Source: Flammeovirga yaeyamensis
GTDB lineage: Bacteria; Bacteroidota; Bacteroidia; Cytophagales; Flammeovirgaceae
DNA: 64,000 nt
Assembly (NCBI RefSeq): GCF_018736045.1
Contig: NZ_CP076132.1
Span: 1,721,501 to 1,785,500 of the forward strand
Direction: 5' to 3'
The position numbers were made by a program, and so were the translations under genes. How positions within the stretch are numbered: position 1 is the first letter of the stretch; the number at the start of each line of letters is the position of its first letter. Of this stretch, positions 1-9,504 are shown one piece after another. The notes beneath the pieces were generated by a model, which searched no databases, was not told the DNA's origin, and worked only from the letters and a program-made list of their open reading frames with translations.

Positions 1-1
1 T

Positions 2-1588
2 TACACTGTTTTACAGTGGGAAAATACAGCAAACTATCAAAAACAATTTGGTAAGCATAAATTGAATTTCTTATTGGGTACTACTTTAAGACAATCTTAC
101 GGTGGTGGTTTAGGATCTTCTAGAAATAACTTACAATTACCAGGTTGGGAATATGCTTATGTAAACAACGGTGCTGATGATGAAACTCAGAAAGGTAGCG
201 GTTGGTATTGGCAACATAGATTAATGTCATTCTTCGGTTCTGTAAATTACAACTACGAAGATAAGTACATGTTAAATGTGATTGCTAGATATGACGGTTC
301 ATCAAGATTCGGTAGTAACAATCAATTTGGTTTCTTCCCTTCAGTACAAGCAGGTTGGGTAATCTCTAACGAAGAATTCTTAAAAGGTAATGAAACTTTC
401 AACTTCCTGAAATTAAGAGCAGGTTGGGGTCAAGTAGGTAACGAAAGAATTGGTGATTTTGGATACTTAGAATTATTTGGTCAGACACCTTCTTATCCTT
501 TCGGAACTGCTCAAGGTATGCAACCAGGTTTTGGTATTACAAGAATGGCTAACCCAGATTTGAAATGGGAAACAGCACAAGAATTGAACTTCGGTATTGA
601 TGCAGGATTTTTTAATGATGTGTTGACTGCTACAGTAGATGTTTACGATAGACAACGAATCGATTTATTAGGTACACGTCCGGTTCCTGGTTTTACAGGT
701 GTTGGTGGTCCTTTATCTAACTTAGGTACAGTAAGTAACAAAGGTATTGAGATGTCTTTAACTTACAATACAAAAGTAAGAGACTTAGAAATCGGTATTA
801 CAGCTATTGGTGCTTACAACGATAACGAAGTAACAGCTGTAGATAATGGTGACGGAAGAATTTACGGTAACGGAATGTTCCAAACACAAGGTCAGACAAT
901 GATGGAAGTGGGACATGCATTACCTTACTTCTGGGGTTGGAAAACAGATGGTATCCTTCAAAATGCGGACGAAGCAACAGCATATAACGAGAAATACGGA
1001 GAAAGTGCTCAAGCAGGTGATATTCGTTATGTAGATATCAACGGTGATGGTGTAATCGACAATGATGACAGAACAGATATCGGTACACCAGTTCACTCAT
1101 GGACATACGGTTTGAACATGAGATTGGCTTACAAAGGCTTCGATATGACAATGTTCTGGCAAGGTCAAGCAGGTGGTAAATTGATCAACGGTACACTTCG
1201 TCCAGATTTACAACAAGATCAAAACTATCCAGCTCGTTATTTAAACAGATGGACAGGTGAAGGTTCTACTAACGATTTCCCAAGATTTACTTACGATGAC
1301 CAAAATCAAAACTTCACAAGAATCAACGATATGGTTCACGTAGAAGACGCTTCTTACTTACGTTTGAGAAACTTACAAGTAGGTTACACACTACCTCAGC
1401 ACATTTCTAAGAAAGCAGGTATGAGCAACTTAAGAGTGTATGTATCAGGTAACAACTTGTTCACTTTCACAAACTACTCAGGAATGGATCCAGAAGTAGG
1501 ACACGGTGGTGCTCTTGGTTATGGATTTGACTTTGGTTCATATCCTCAAGCTAGATCATACTTACTTGGTTTAAATGTATCATTCTAA
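2..1588 (+). CDS. susC: SusC-family TonB-dependent outer-membrane transporter, C-terminal part
   Basis: The reading frame is open from the window edge, so this is the 3' part of a longer gene; the N-terminal regulatory and plug domains lie outside. What remains is barrel sequence of alternating aromatic and polar strands with RagA/SusC hallmarks: a region around the MADPDLKWE-type signature (here MANPDLKWETAQELNFGID), a GDIRYVDINGDGVID loop, and a terminal strand ending LLGLNVSF. Family role: TonB-driven import of oligosaccharides across the outer membrane together with a SusD lipoprotein. The susD gene starts 13 bases after the stop, so the two are co-transcribed. Substrate is inferred only from the downstream GH3 and GH16 enzymes. 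Confidence 0.95.
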   Translation, partial: YTVLQWENTANYQKQFGKHKLNFLLGTTLRQSYGGGLGSSRNNLQLPGWEYAYVNNGADDETQKGSGWYWQHRLMSFFGSVNYNYEDKYMLNVIARYDGSSRFGSNNQFGFFPSVQAGWVISNEEFLKGNETFNFLKLRAGWGQVGNERIGDFGYLELFGQTPSYPFGTAQGMQPGFGITRMANPDLKWETAQELNFGIDAGFFNDVLTATVDVYDRQRIDLLGTRPVPGFTGVGGPLSNLGTVSNKGIEMSLTYNTKVRDLEIGITAIGAYNDNEVTAVDNGDGRIYGNGMFQTQGQTMMEVGHALPYFWGWKTDGILQNADEATAYNEKYGESAQAGDIRYVDINGDGVIDNDDRTDIGTPVHSWTYGLNMRLAYKGFDMTMFWQGQAGGKLINGTLRPDLQQDQNYPARYLNRWTGEGSTNDFPRFTYDDQNQNFTRINDMVHVEDASYLRLRNLQVGYTLPQHISKKAGMSNLRVYVSGNNLFTFTNYSGMDPEVGHGGALGYGFDFGSYPQARSYLLGLNVSF

Positions 1589-1601
1589 GAATCTGACGAA
1601 A

Positions 1602-3245
1602 ATGAAACTTAAAAATATATTAGTAGCAGGAGCCATTGCAGTTTCCACTTTAGGAGCAACATCCTGTTCAAACTTCCTCGATATAAACCCTACTGATGCA
1701 CAGACATCAGACACATTCTTCAGAACATCTGTAGAAGCAAGACAAGCCTTAAACGGTGTTTACGAAAAGCTGCGTTCTGATTACAACGGAACAATTCCAA
1801 ATAACAACGCTTTAATCGAAGTTACTTTGGGAGACGATGCTTATGTTGGTGGAGCAGCCTCTGGTACAGATATGTTATGGTTACAGCAGATGATGCGTTT
1901 CCAAGCATTGACAAACTCAGAATCCGCTTTACAGACTTGGAACAAATGTTACGGAGCTATCCAAAGAGCCAATACTTTGTTAGCTAACTACGATAAAATT
2001 ACATTCAAGTCGAATGAAGAAGATCTTAAAAACAATTACAAAGGCGAGGCAACTTATTTAAGAGCTCACTTTTACTTTGAATTGGTAAGATATTTCGAAA
2101 ATGTTCCTCTTATCATTAATCTTTTAGAGGGAGAATCATGGACTGAGGTTACGCAAGCAGAGCCAGCTAAAGTATATGCACAGATTGCTAAGGATATGAC
2201 AGATGCTATTGATCTAATGGCAGAAGAAATAGACGCTTCTGAAGCTGGTCGTTTGACAAAATATGCGGCAATGTCTGAGTTGGTAAAAGTATATTTATTC
2301 TATACTGGTGTGTATGGTACTACTGAATTACCTGTAGAAGGTGGGGCAGCACTTACACAAGCAGACATGATTCAAATGGCTGATGATGTGATCAATAGTG
2401 GTCGTTTCACTTTAGCAGCGAATTATGAAGACTTATTTAACCAAAATGGTAACTATAACCCAGAGGTGATTTTCGAAATTGCTTTTGCGAATACAGGTTC
2501 AGGTGATTGGGGTGATTGGTCTTATGGTAACATCATGTGTCAGATGGCAGGTCCAAGAGCACATAACGGTCCTACATTTGCTCAAGGATGGGGTTTCATT
2601 GCTCCGTCAAGAGAATTAGAACAATCTTTTGAGGCAGGTGATACACGTCTTCCAGCAACAATTATGTATGCGAAAGATCTAATTGATGAGGTAGGAAGTG
2701 TTCATGAAGCACATTACAACTACACTGGTATGCACTCTAACAAATACACAACACACGCTTGGAATCAAGCGGATGTGAACGTAGAATTGAACTGGGCACA
2801 AAATTACCACTACATCCGTTTAGCAGATGTGTATTTAATGGCAGCAGAATTAAACTTATCGGGTAATCCTGCAAAAGCAACGCAATATGTAAATGTGGTA
2901 CGTAACAGAGCAGGTTTAGCTGACAAAACATTAGTAACACTTGCTGATATTCAACAAGAAAGAAGAGTAGAGCTAGCGTTCGAAGGACACCGTTATTTCG
3001 ATGTACTTAGAAGAGGTTTAAATGAAGCGAAACAAGAGTTAGATGTAACTAATTATACATTAACTCCTCCAACGCATACAGATCCTCAATATATCAATGA
3101 TCAAGGGGAGAACTTAACTGGCGATATCGCTGCAGACCCTACCATTTTCGAAATTTCATTTGATGTGTCGAAAAAAGGTTTCTTACCGATCCCACAAGTA
3201 GAAATCGACTTGCATCCTTTATTAAAACAAAACGCAGGTTACTAA
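1602..3245 (+). CDS. susD: SusD/RagB-family nutrient-binding outer-membrane lipoprotein
   Basis: A 547-residue protein. The N-terminus is a lipoprotein signal (hydrophobic stretch, then ATSC with the lipidated Cys near residue 22). The start is set at the ATG before KLKNILVAG because an upstream in-frame ATG overlaps the end of susC and would disrupt the signal peptide. The sequence shows SusD traits: FLDINPTDAQTSDTFF at the mature N-terminus, a TPR-like helical core with YLRAHFYFELVRYF, and the C-terminal RRVELAFEGHRYFDVLRRG motif. It caps SusC and binds glycan at the cell surface. It lies between susC and a PKD lipoprotein gene in the order typical of a polysaccharide utilization locus. Confidence 0.95.
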   Translation: MKLKNILVAGAIAVSTLGATSCSNFLDINPTDAQTSDTFFRTSVEARQALNGVYEKLRSDYNGTIPNNNALIEVTLGDDAYVGGAASGTDMLWLQQMMRFQALTNSESALQTWNKCYGAIQRANTLLANYDKITFKSNEEDLKNNYKGEATYLRAHFYFELVRYFENVPLIINLLEGESWTEVTQAEPAKVYAQIAKDMTDAIDLMAEEIDASEAGRLTKYAAMSELVKVYLFYTGVYGTTELPVEGGAALTQADMIQMADDVINSGRFTLAANYEDLFNQNGNYNPEVIFEIAFANTGSGDWGDWSYGNIMCQMAGPRAHNGPTFAQGWGFIAPSRELEQSFEAGDTRLPATIMYAKDLIDEVGSVHEAHYNYTGMHSNKYTTHAWNQADVNVELNWAQNYHYIRLADVYLMAAELNLSGNPAKATQYVNVVRNRAGLADKTLVTLADIQQERRVELAFEGHRYFDVLRRGLNEAKQELDVTNYTLTPPTHTDPQYINDQGENLTGDIAADPTIFEISFDVSKKGFLPIPQVEIDLHPLLKQNAGY

Positions 3246-3263
3246 TCAAAAGAATCAATGATC

Positions 3264-4724
3264 ATGAAAAAATATATTTATTCATTCTTAAGCTTTGTCA
3301 TGGTATTAGCCATGACAAGCTGTACCGAAGATAAACCATCAGTTGGACCAGCTCCAACAGCAGATGATGTGACTTTTACAGTAACTCCAACTGCAGAAAA
3401 TCCAAATATTGTAGAGTTTACAAATACTACTCCTGAATCTATTGCATTCTGGAAGTTTAGTACTGGTGCTTCAGATAAAGGAGAGAAAGTAACCGCAGAA
3501 TTTGCAGTGCAAGGTGATTATGAAGCTGAATTAACAGTGATCACTTCAGGTGGTCAGGCAACTGCTACAAAAACAATTACTATCGATCAAACAGACTTCA
3601 CATTATTGGATAGAGAAGATTACAACTTCTTAACTGGTGGTGCTGATTCAATTGACGGTAAAAGCTGGAAATTTGATAAAATGACAAGAGGTCATATGGG
3701 TATTGGACCAGCTGAAGGAAGTACTCCAGAGTGGTGGGCAGCAGATCCTATGCAAAAAGACGGTCTAGGTGCATATGATGATCTTGTTAACTTTAACTTG
3801 AATGGTTTCAAATTTAATTTGACAAACAACGGTGATTCTTATGCGAAAGATTATATGGCGGACTGGTTTACTTCTAAAGGAGGTTCTTTAGTTCAAGATG
3901 CAGACGACCATACATATTCAATCACTTTTGATGATCAATCAAATTGGAACTGGTCTATTACTGAAAGAGATGGCAAAAGTTTCTTAGTATTATCAGGGGA
4001 TGCATTTATGTCATGGCACACTGGTGGTAATCAAGAATATGAGATTATGACTCTAAACGAAGATGAGTTGTACTTAAAAACTATCGGAGATGATGGTAAT
4101 GCCTGGTACTACGGTTTCATTAGAGAAGGTTTTGAAAGACCTGTTGTTCCTCCTGTAGAGAAGCCATACGAGGCAAATGATATTGAGGATGATTTTGCAG
4201 GTTCTTCTACATTATCATTTATTGCAGATGGTGCATTAGAATTTACTGTTGGTGTAGATAACTTTGATCCAATGGGTAATACAGCAGCTCAAGTTGGTAG
4301 ATATGTAAGAACAACTGAAGGTGGTGACTCTGGTTGGTTCCAAAATTATCAAGCAGAACTTCCATTCCGTATGGACTTAACCACAAGAAATGTTTTCACA
4401 ATGAAAGTATTAATGTTGTCTTCTAATGATTTTACAACAGTAACTCCTGCAGCTGAAACACCAGAATGGTTAGGAGATGTAGCAATGGCTCCGACAGTAG
4501 CACTACGTTTAGAAGATACTAAAATGGGTGGTAATAGCTGGCAAACAAGAGCTGAAGTGTCTCAAACGATTACTGAAGACCAAATGGGTACTTGGGTAGA
4601 GTTAACATTCGACTTCTCTAGTGTAAGCGACAGAATGGACTTTGATAAAGTAATCATACAAATTGGTGGCGAAGGTCATACAAGACCAGGTACATTCTAC
4701 GTATCAGACTTCCAATTACAATAA
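3264..4724 (+). CDS. PKD-domain surface glycan-binding lipoprotein
   Basis: About 486 residues, starting at the ATG of MKKYIYSF; an ATG two codons upstream is also possible. A lipoprotein signal ends at TSC (Cys near residue 20). Residues about 30-110 resemble a PKD/immunoglobulin-like domain (VEFTNTTPESIAFWKFSTG, then an alternating strand pattern). The rest is two beta-rich segments; the C-terminal one, from about residue 310, looks like a jelly-roll binding module. The position just after susD is where SGBP-type proteins are usually encoded. Inference: it holds the polysaccharide at the surface for SusCD. No catalytic motif is visible. Fine specificity cannot be read from the sequence. Confidence 0.75.
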   Translation: MKKYIYSFLSFVMVLAMTSCTEDKPSVGPAPTADDVTFTVTPTAENPNIVEFTNTTPESIAFWKFSTGASDKGEKVTAEFAVQGDYEAELTVITSGGQATATKTITIDQTDFTLLDREDYNFLTGGADSIDGKSWKFDKMTRGHMGIGPAEGSTPEWWAADPMQKDGLGAYDDLVNFNLNGFKFNLTNNGDSYAKDYMADWFTSKGGSLVQDADDHTYSITFDDQSNWNWSITERDGKSFLVLSGDAFMSWHTGGNQEYEIMTLNEDELYLKTIGDDGNAWYYGFIREGFERPVVPPVEKPYEANDIEDDFAGSSTLSFIADGALEFTVGVDNFDPMGNTAAQVGRYVRTTEGGDSGWFQNYQAELPFRMDLTTRNVFTMKVLMLSSNDFTTVTPAAETPEWLGDVAMAPTVALRLEDTKMGGNSWQTRAEVSQTITEDQMGTWVELTFDFSSVSDRMDFDKVIIQIGGEGHTRPGTFYVSDFQLQ

Positions 4725-4745
4725 ATAAAGTGTCTAAAACTTATG

Positions 4746-4766
4746 GGAGGTAGTACCACTACCTCC
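4746..4766 (+). promoter_or_regulatory. Intercistronic hairpin between the SGBP and GH3 genes
   Basis: An 8-bp perfect stem, GGAGGTAG/CTACCTCC, with a 5-base loop. It is followed by mixed sequence rather than a T-run, so it is more likely an mRNA processing or stability element, or a weak attenuator, than a strong terminator. It separates the binding genes from the enzyme genes. Confidence 0.5.
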
Positions 4767-4839
4767 TGTAAGGTTATTATTAAATGAACATGTTTCACGG
4801 ATAGGGTGAGATATACAGTAAAACTACAAAGAACCAACG

Positions 4840-7212
4840 ATGAAAAAGAACTGGATTAGAGGAGTTCTGGCAGCAGCATTATGCTCAGTAACTTTAGGGT
4901 TCAACACACCTAATGTAGACCCAACTCAACAAGAGAATATTGAAATTATCATCAAAAGTAACTTGTCTGTAGAAGATAAAGTTGAAAAGATCTTACAACA
5001 ACTAACATTAGAGGAGAAAGTTGGTCAGATGACACAAATTACTTTGGATGTCATCACCAAAGGTGAAAACGTATTTGTAAGCGATGAACCCCTTACTGTA
5101 GATAAAAAACTATTGGAAGAGGCCATCAAAAAGTATAAAATTGGTTCTGTATTAAATACAGCAAACAATAGAGCTAGATCTACCGAAAAATGGAATGAGG
5201 TAATTACTCAAATCCAAAAGGTAGCAATGAAAGAAATTGGTGTACCGGTATTGTATGGAGTAGATGCAATCCACGGTACAACATATACAGCAGGTGCAAC
5301 ATTCTTCCCCCAACAAATTGGTATGGCGGCCACTTGGAATCCTGAACTAAACCGTCAGGGTTGCGAAGTGACTGCCTACGAAACCAGAGCAAGTTCTATT
5401 CCTTGGGACTTCTCTCCGGTATTGGATATGGGTAGAAATCCAGCATGGCCAAGAATTTGGGAAACATATGGTGAGGATGTTTACCTTACTTCTCAAATGG
5501 GTATTGCAGCTGTAAAAGGTTACGAAGGAGAAAATAACGACCTATCTGATAACACTAAAGTAGCGTCATGTATCAAGCACTTCTTAGGTTATGGTAGTGA
5601 AAGATCTGGTAAAGATAGAACACCATCTTACCTTCCTGAAATTGAGTTAAGAGAGCATTATTTGCCATCATATAAAGCGGCTATTGATGCAGGTGCACAT
5701 ACCATCATGATCAACTCGGGGATCATTAACGGTACACCTGTGCATGCGAGCTACAAGTTATTGACAGATCTTCTTAAGAAAGAATTAGGATTCGAAGGTT
5801 TGGTAGTTACTGACTGGGCGGATATCGAAAACTTGCATAACCGTGATAAGGTAGCAGCGACTCACAAAGAAGCAGTGAAGCAATCAATCAATGCGGGTAT
5901 CGATATGTCGATGGTTCCTTACAACTTCAACTTCTGTGGTTACCTTATCGAATTGGTGAACGAAGGTGAGGTGCCAATGGAAAGAATCGACGATGCTGTT
6001 AGAAGAATCCTTACTGTTAAAGTAAAGTTAGGTTTGTTCGAAACTCCAGCACCAAAGGTGAAGGATTATCCTAAATTTGGTAGCAAAGAACATGAGCAAA
6101 TCGCTTACAATGCAGCATCAGAGTCAATTACTCTTTTAAAGAACGATAAAGATATTCTTCCTCTTAAAAAAGGAACAAAAATCTTAGTAGCGGGTCCAAA
6201 TGCCAATTCTATGCGTACTTTAAACGGTGGATGGACATACTCTTGGCAAGGAGAAAAGGTTGAAGAATTTGCTCAAGATTACAATACAATTTTTGAAGCA
6301 GTTCAAAATACTTTCGGAAAAGAAAATGTAAACCTTGTACAAGGCGTTGAATACAATCACGAAGGTCAGTATTACGAAGAGAAAAATATTGATATTCAAG
6401 CTGCAGTTAAAGCAGCAAGTAGTGCAGATGTAGTTTTACTTTGCTTAGGAGAGAACACATACACAGAAACTCCTGGTAACCTTCACGATTTATACATCTC
6501 TCAAAATCAAAGAAAATTGGCGGAAGCTTTAGCAGCAACAGGTAAGCCAGTAGTATTGATTTTAAATGAAGGTAGACCACGTTTGATCTCTCAATTTGAA
6601 TCAGATATGCAAGCAGTAGTACATACATACTTGCCAGGTAACTTCGGTGGAGATGCATTAGCTGATATCTTAGTAGGTGATGTGAACCCTAGTGGCAAGC
6701 TTCCTTATAGCTACCCAATGTATCCTAATGCTTTAGGTACTTACGATCACAAACCATCTGAAGCATCAGAAAAAATGGAGGGTATGTATGATTATAACTC
6801 TTCATTACCATTCCAATATGCATTCGGTTTTGGATTGAGCTATACTACATTTGAGTATGCCAACTTGAAAGTATCAAATACTGATTTTGGTCCAGATGAT
6901 AACATCAAAATCTCTGTGGATGTGAAGAACACAGGTAAAGTAGAAGGTAAAGAAGTAGTTCAGCTTTTCACTAAAGATGTCTATGCTTCTATCACTCCTG
7001 ATAACAAACGTCTTAGAAGATTCGAAAAAGTGAACCTGAAGCCAGGTGAAACAAAAACTGTTTCTTTCACTTTATCAGCTCGCGATCTTGCTTTTGTGGA
7101 TGCAGACTTAAAATGGACTGTAGAAGAAGGCGAATTTAAACTGATGATAGGTGATAAAACTACATCAGTGAATGTAACAAAAACAAAAAAGTTTGATCAA
7201 GCATCGAACTAA
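4840..7212 (+). CDS. Glycoside hydrolase family 3 beta-glucosidase (BglX-like)
   Basis: A 790-residue enzyme with an N-terminal export signal (MKKNWIRGVLAAALCSVTLG). The order is the usual one for long GH3 enzymes: a TIM-barrel domain with VPVLYGVDAIHGTTY, CIKHFLGYG and GLVVTDWADI, in which D325 is the expected nucleophile; an alpha/beta sandwich domain (SITLLKNDKDILPLKKG to about residue 640); and a C-terminal fibronectin III-like domain after FGFGLSYTTFEY. The family releases glucose from the non-reducing ends of beta-glucans. Paired with the GH16 gene that follows, it most likely finishes the breakdown of laminarin-type oligosaccharides in the periplasm. Substrate is inferred from context. 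Confidence 0.93.
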   Translation: MKKNWIRGVLAAALCSVTLGFNTPNVDPTQQENIEIIIKSNLSVEDKVEKILQQLTLEEKVGQMTQITLDVITKGENVFVSDEPLTVDKKLLEEAIKKYKIGSVLNTANNRARSTEKWNEVITQIQKVAMKEIGVPVLYGVDAIHGTTYTAGATFFPQQIGMAATWNPELNRQGCEVTAYETRASSIPWDFSPVLDMGRNPAWPRIWETYGEDVYLTSQMGIAAVKGYEGENNDLSDNTKVASCIKHFLGYGSERSGKDRTPSYLPEIELREHYLPSYKAAIDAGAHTIMINSGIINGTPVHASYKLLTDLLKKELGFEGLVVTDWADIENLHNRDKVAATHKEAVKQSINAGIDMSMVPYNFNFCGYLIELVNEGEVPMERIDDAVRRILTVKVKLGLFETPAPKVKDYPKFGSKEHEQIAYNAASESITLLKNDKDILPLKKGTKILVAGPNANSMRTLNGGWTYSWQGEKVEEFAQDYNTIFEAVQNTFGKENVNLVQGVEYNHEGQYYEEKNIDIQAAVKAASSADVVLLCLGENTYTETPGNLHDLYISQNQRKLAEALAATGKPVVLILNEGRPRLISQFESDMQAVVHTYLPGNFGGDALADILVGDVNPSGKLPYSYPMYPNALGTYDHKPSEASEKMEGMYDYNSSLPFQYAFGFGLSYTTFEYANLKVSNTDFGPDDNIKISVDVKNTGKVEGKEVVQLFTKDVYASITPDNKRLRRFEKVNLKPGETKTVSFTLSARDLAFVDADLKWTVEEGEFKLMIGDKTTSVNVTKTKKFDQASN

Positions 7213-7233
7213 CATTATAGTCAAATAGATCAT

Positions 7234-7266
7234 AAGGGGGCTCCATTTTTGGGGTTCCCTTTTCTT
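7234..7266 (+). promoter_or_regulatory. Intercistronic hairpin before the GH16 gene
   Basis: AAGGG at 7234-7238 pairs with CCCTT at 7257-7261, with an inner CTCC/GGGG pairing, followed by a short T-rich stretch. It lies directly upstream of the GH16 start and could act as a partial terminator or as a translation-controlling structure. Confidence 0.4.
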
Positions 7267-7278
7267 AAATTACAGGCG

Positions 7279-9084
7279 ATGAAAAAATATTACTTTTTGC
7301 TATTAAGCTTTTTAATCTATCAAACATCATTTGCACAAAATGATTGTTATGAATTGGTATGGGCAGATGAATTTGAAGTAAACGGGGCTCCAGATGCTAA
7401 CAAATGGGGATATGATATTGGTGGTAGTGGTTGGGGTAACAACGAAGACCAATACTACACAGACAAACTAACCAACGCTCAAGTGATCGATGGAAAATTG
7501 GTGATCACTGCACGAAAAGAAAATTTTGGTGGAAAAGCCTATACATCGGCTCGTTTAGTTTCTAAAGATAAAGGAGACTGGTTGTATGGTAAAGTTGTCG
7601 TAAGAGCGAAAATACCTACGGGACAAGGCACTTGGCCAGCAATTTGGATGCTTTCTACCGATTGGGAATACGGTGGATGGCCTGCAAGTGGTGAAATTGA
7701 TATAATGGAACATGTGGGATACGATCCAAATGTAGTTCACGGTACAGTACATACTGAAGCGTACAATCACATGAACAATACCCAAAAAGGAGAGAAAGTA
7801 ACAATTGCTACCGCTACTACAGCCTATCACGATTATGTTTTGGAATGGGATGAAAACTCAATAAAAGTAGGTTATGATGATACTTTTTATTTCAATTTTA
7901 CAAAGGGAGCTACTTATCAAGAATGGCCTTTTGATAAACGATTCCATTTACTATTAAACATTGCCATGGGTGGTTCATGGGGTGGTGTTGGCGGGCCAAC
8001 AGACGATTCGGCTTTGCCAGCTAAAATGGAAATTGAATATGTAAGGGTGTATCAAAAAACAGTAGGAGACATCACTGTTGAAGGAGATGTTATTCTAGAG
8101 AAAAACAATACGTATACCTATTTTGTAAAAGGTATGGAAGGTAATGTGACTTGGACGGTACCGGAAGGGATGAATATTGTAAGTGGTCAAGGCACATCTA
8201 CAATTGAGGTTGAAGTTACTGATGATGCGAAAGGAGGTGAAGTAAATGCAGAAATCGTAGGTAACTGTTCGACATACAATGTGAAGAATGAAGTAAAGGT
8301 AGTTGTGGGAAAGCCCCAAGGGGAACAGATTAGTTTCCCCGCAACAATTGATAATACCATTAAGTGGTCAGTTTCTGAATCATTTGCTTCGACGTTTACA
8401 TTAGAAAAAGACAATGAAGATGTATTGGTGACTTTTGATGTGAAAGACCCTTCAACAAATCCTTATATAGATTATGAATTCGATGAGATTTATGATTTCA
8501 GTGCTCACCAAGAGTTTTCTGTAGTATTAAAAAATGCCGAAGGAAAAGAACCTGATGCACTTAGAATAGAACTGTTAGATGGACAAGGTAATACTATCAA
8601 TTCAGGTTTTGGTCGATGGTATTCTTCTGAACTACAACAAGATTGTAATTTTTGGAGATATACACATACGTTTGATCAAGCAGGTACTCAAGTGTCTGGT
8701 GTGAGAATGTATATTAATTACGGTATTTTCTCCAATGCCAAAAAAGGTGGTGTAATCATCTCAGATATTGTGATGTCACAATCTGGTTTATCAGAAGAAA
8801 GCCTTACAGATGATGGAGATTGCGGTGGATTAGATAATATTGTTACGAGCATTGATTCTGAATATAATAACAAAACAATTTATCCAAACCCCGTTAGAAA
8901 TGGAGAAGAACTAACAGTAGGTGAGGATGTTCGTGTACAGTTATTTAATCTGATAGGTAAAAAAGTATTCGAAGGTTATTCTATCAATGGAAAATTACTA
9001 ATTGATGGCATTGAAGCAGGACACTATATTATTGTCTTGAAAAATGAAAACAATAACATTTATAAGAAGATTATCATACAATAA
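7279..9084 (+). CDS. Secreted GH16 endo-beta-1,3-glucanase (laminarinase-like) with type IX sorting domain
   Basis: About 601 residues. The start is at MKKYYFLLLSF, which gives a clean signal peptide ending at SFA/QND; the upstream in-frame sequence is not signal-like. The GH16 domain covers about residues 22-265 and carries the E-x-D-x-x-E catalytic signature GEIDIMEH (E139, D141, E144). A PKD-like domain follows (about 268-355), then a beta-sandwich region, then a C-terminal domain of type IX secretion form (IYPNPVRNGEEL ... VQLFNLIGKKVFEG ... GHYIIVLKNENN ... KKIIIQ). Inference: it is exported to the surface or medium and cuts beta-1,3-glucan into oligomers for SusCD. It is the last gene of the locus, with a terminator just downstream. 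Confidence 0.93.
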   Translation: MKKYYFLLLSFLIYQTSFAQNDCYELVWADEFEVNGAPDANKWGYDIGGSGWGNNEDQYYTDKLTNAQVIDGKLVITARKENFGGKAYTSARLVSKDKGDWLYGKVVVRAKIPTGQGTWPAIWMLSTDWEYGGWPASGEIDIMEHVGYDPNVVHGTVHTEAYNHMNNTQKGEKVTIATATTAYHDYVLEWDENSIKVGYDDTFYFNFTKGATYQEWPFDKRFHLLLNIAMGGSWGGVGGPTDDSALPAKMEIEYVRVYQKTVGDITVEGDVILEKNNTYTYFVKGMEGNVTWTVPEGMNIVSGQGTSTIEVEVTDDAKGGEVNAEIVGNCSTYNVKNEVKVVVGKPQGEQISFPATIDNTIKWSVSESFASTFTLEKDNEDVLVTFDVKDPSTNPYIDYEFDEIYDFSAHQEFSVVLKNAEGKEPDALRIELLDGQGNTINSGFGRWYSSELQQDCNFWRYTHTFDQAGTQVSGVRMYINYGIFSNAKKGGVIISDIVMSQSGLSEESLTDDGDCGGLDNIVTSIDSEYNNKTIYPNPVRNGEELTVGEDVRVQLFNLIGKKVFEGYSINGKLLIDGIEAGHYIIVLKNENNNIYKKIIIQ

Positions 9085-9128
9085 GTTTAGTTTAATCAAA
9101 GAGATTAAATAAAAATTTAGAAACCCTT

Positions 9129-9163
9129 AAAGGTCATTTCATTCATTTGAGATGACCTTTTTT
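9129..9163 (+). terminator. Rho-independent terminator of the glucan locus
   Basis: The inverted repeat AAAGGTCAT/ATGACCTTT, separated by 14 bases, is followed by a T-run, 45 bases after the GH16 stop codon. Confidence 0.85.
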
Positions 9164-9504
9164 ATGTGTTAAATTCAACTACCATAGTTCTCGATCAAAT
9201 CTATTTTTTTTAAATCAAATGCTCTGTTTTGGTGATAGCAGTCATGAAAGTATAGTGATAGAAGTGTGTTAGAAACGTTTATTAAGAATATAATTGGGTA
9301 TTGGTCGACCAATAATCCAAAAACAACGTTAAAATTACAAGTGTGTTTTTAACAATCGCTAAATAATAAACTAAGATGACTTAGTAATTAAATCAATCTC
9401 TCGAAGTGTGGAATTATTACACTCTACTAAACAAACAATTAAAAATAACTTCAATGCAGAAAGTTTTAATAAACGGCTTTTTGCTTAAATAATTAAATGG
9501 TTCA
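9164..9504 (+). promoter_or_regulatory. Long AT-rich leader region with a 16-bp perfect palindrome
   Basis: No gene is seen between the terminator and the next start codon. The one clear feature is the perfect 16-bp palindrome TATTGGTCGACCAATA at 9299-9314, about 190 bases before the start codon of the receptor-like gene. I see no convincing TTTG/TAnnTTTG promoter. The palindrome has the form of a site for a dimeric regulator; which regulator is unknown. Confidence 0.5.
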
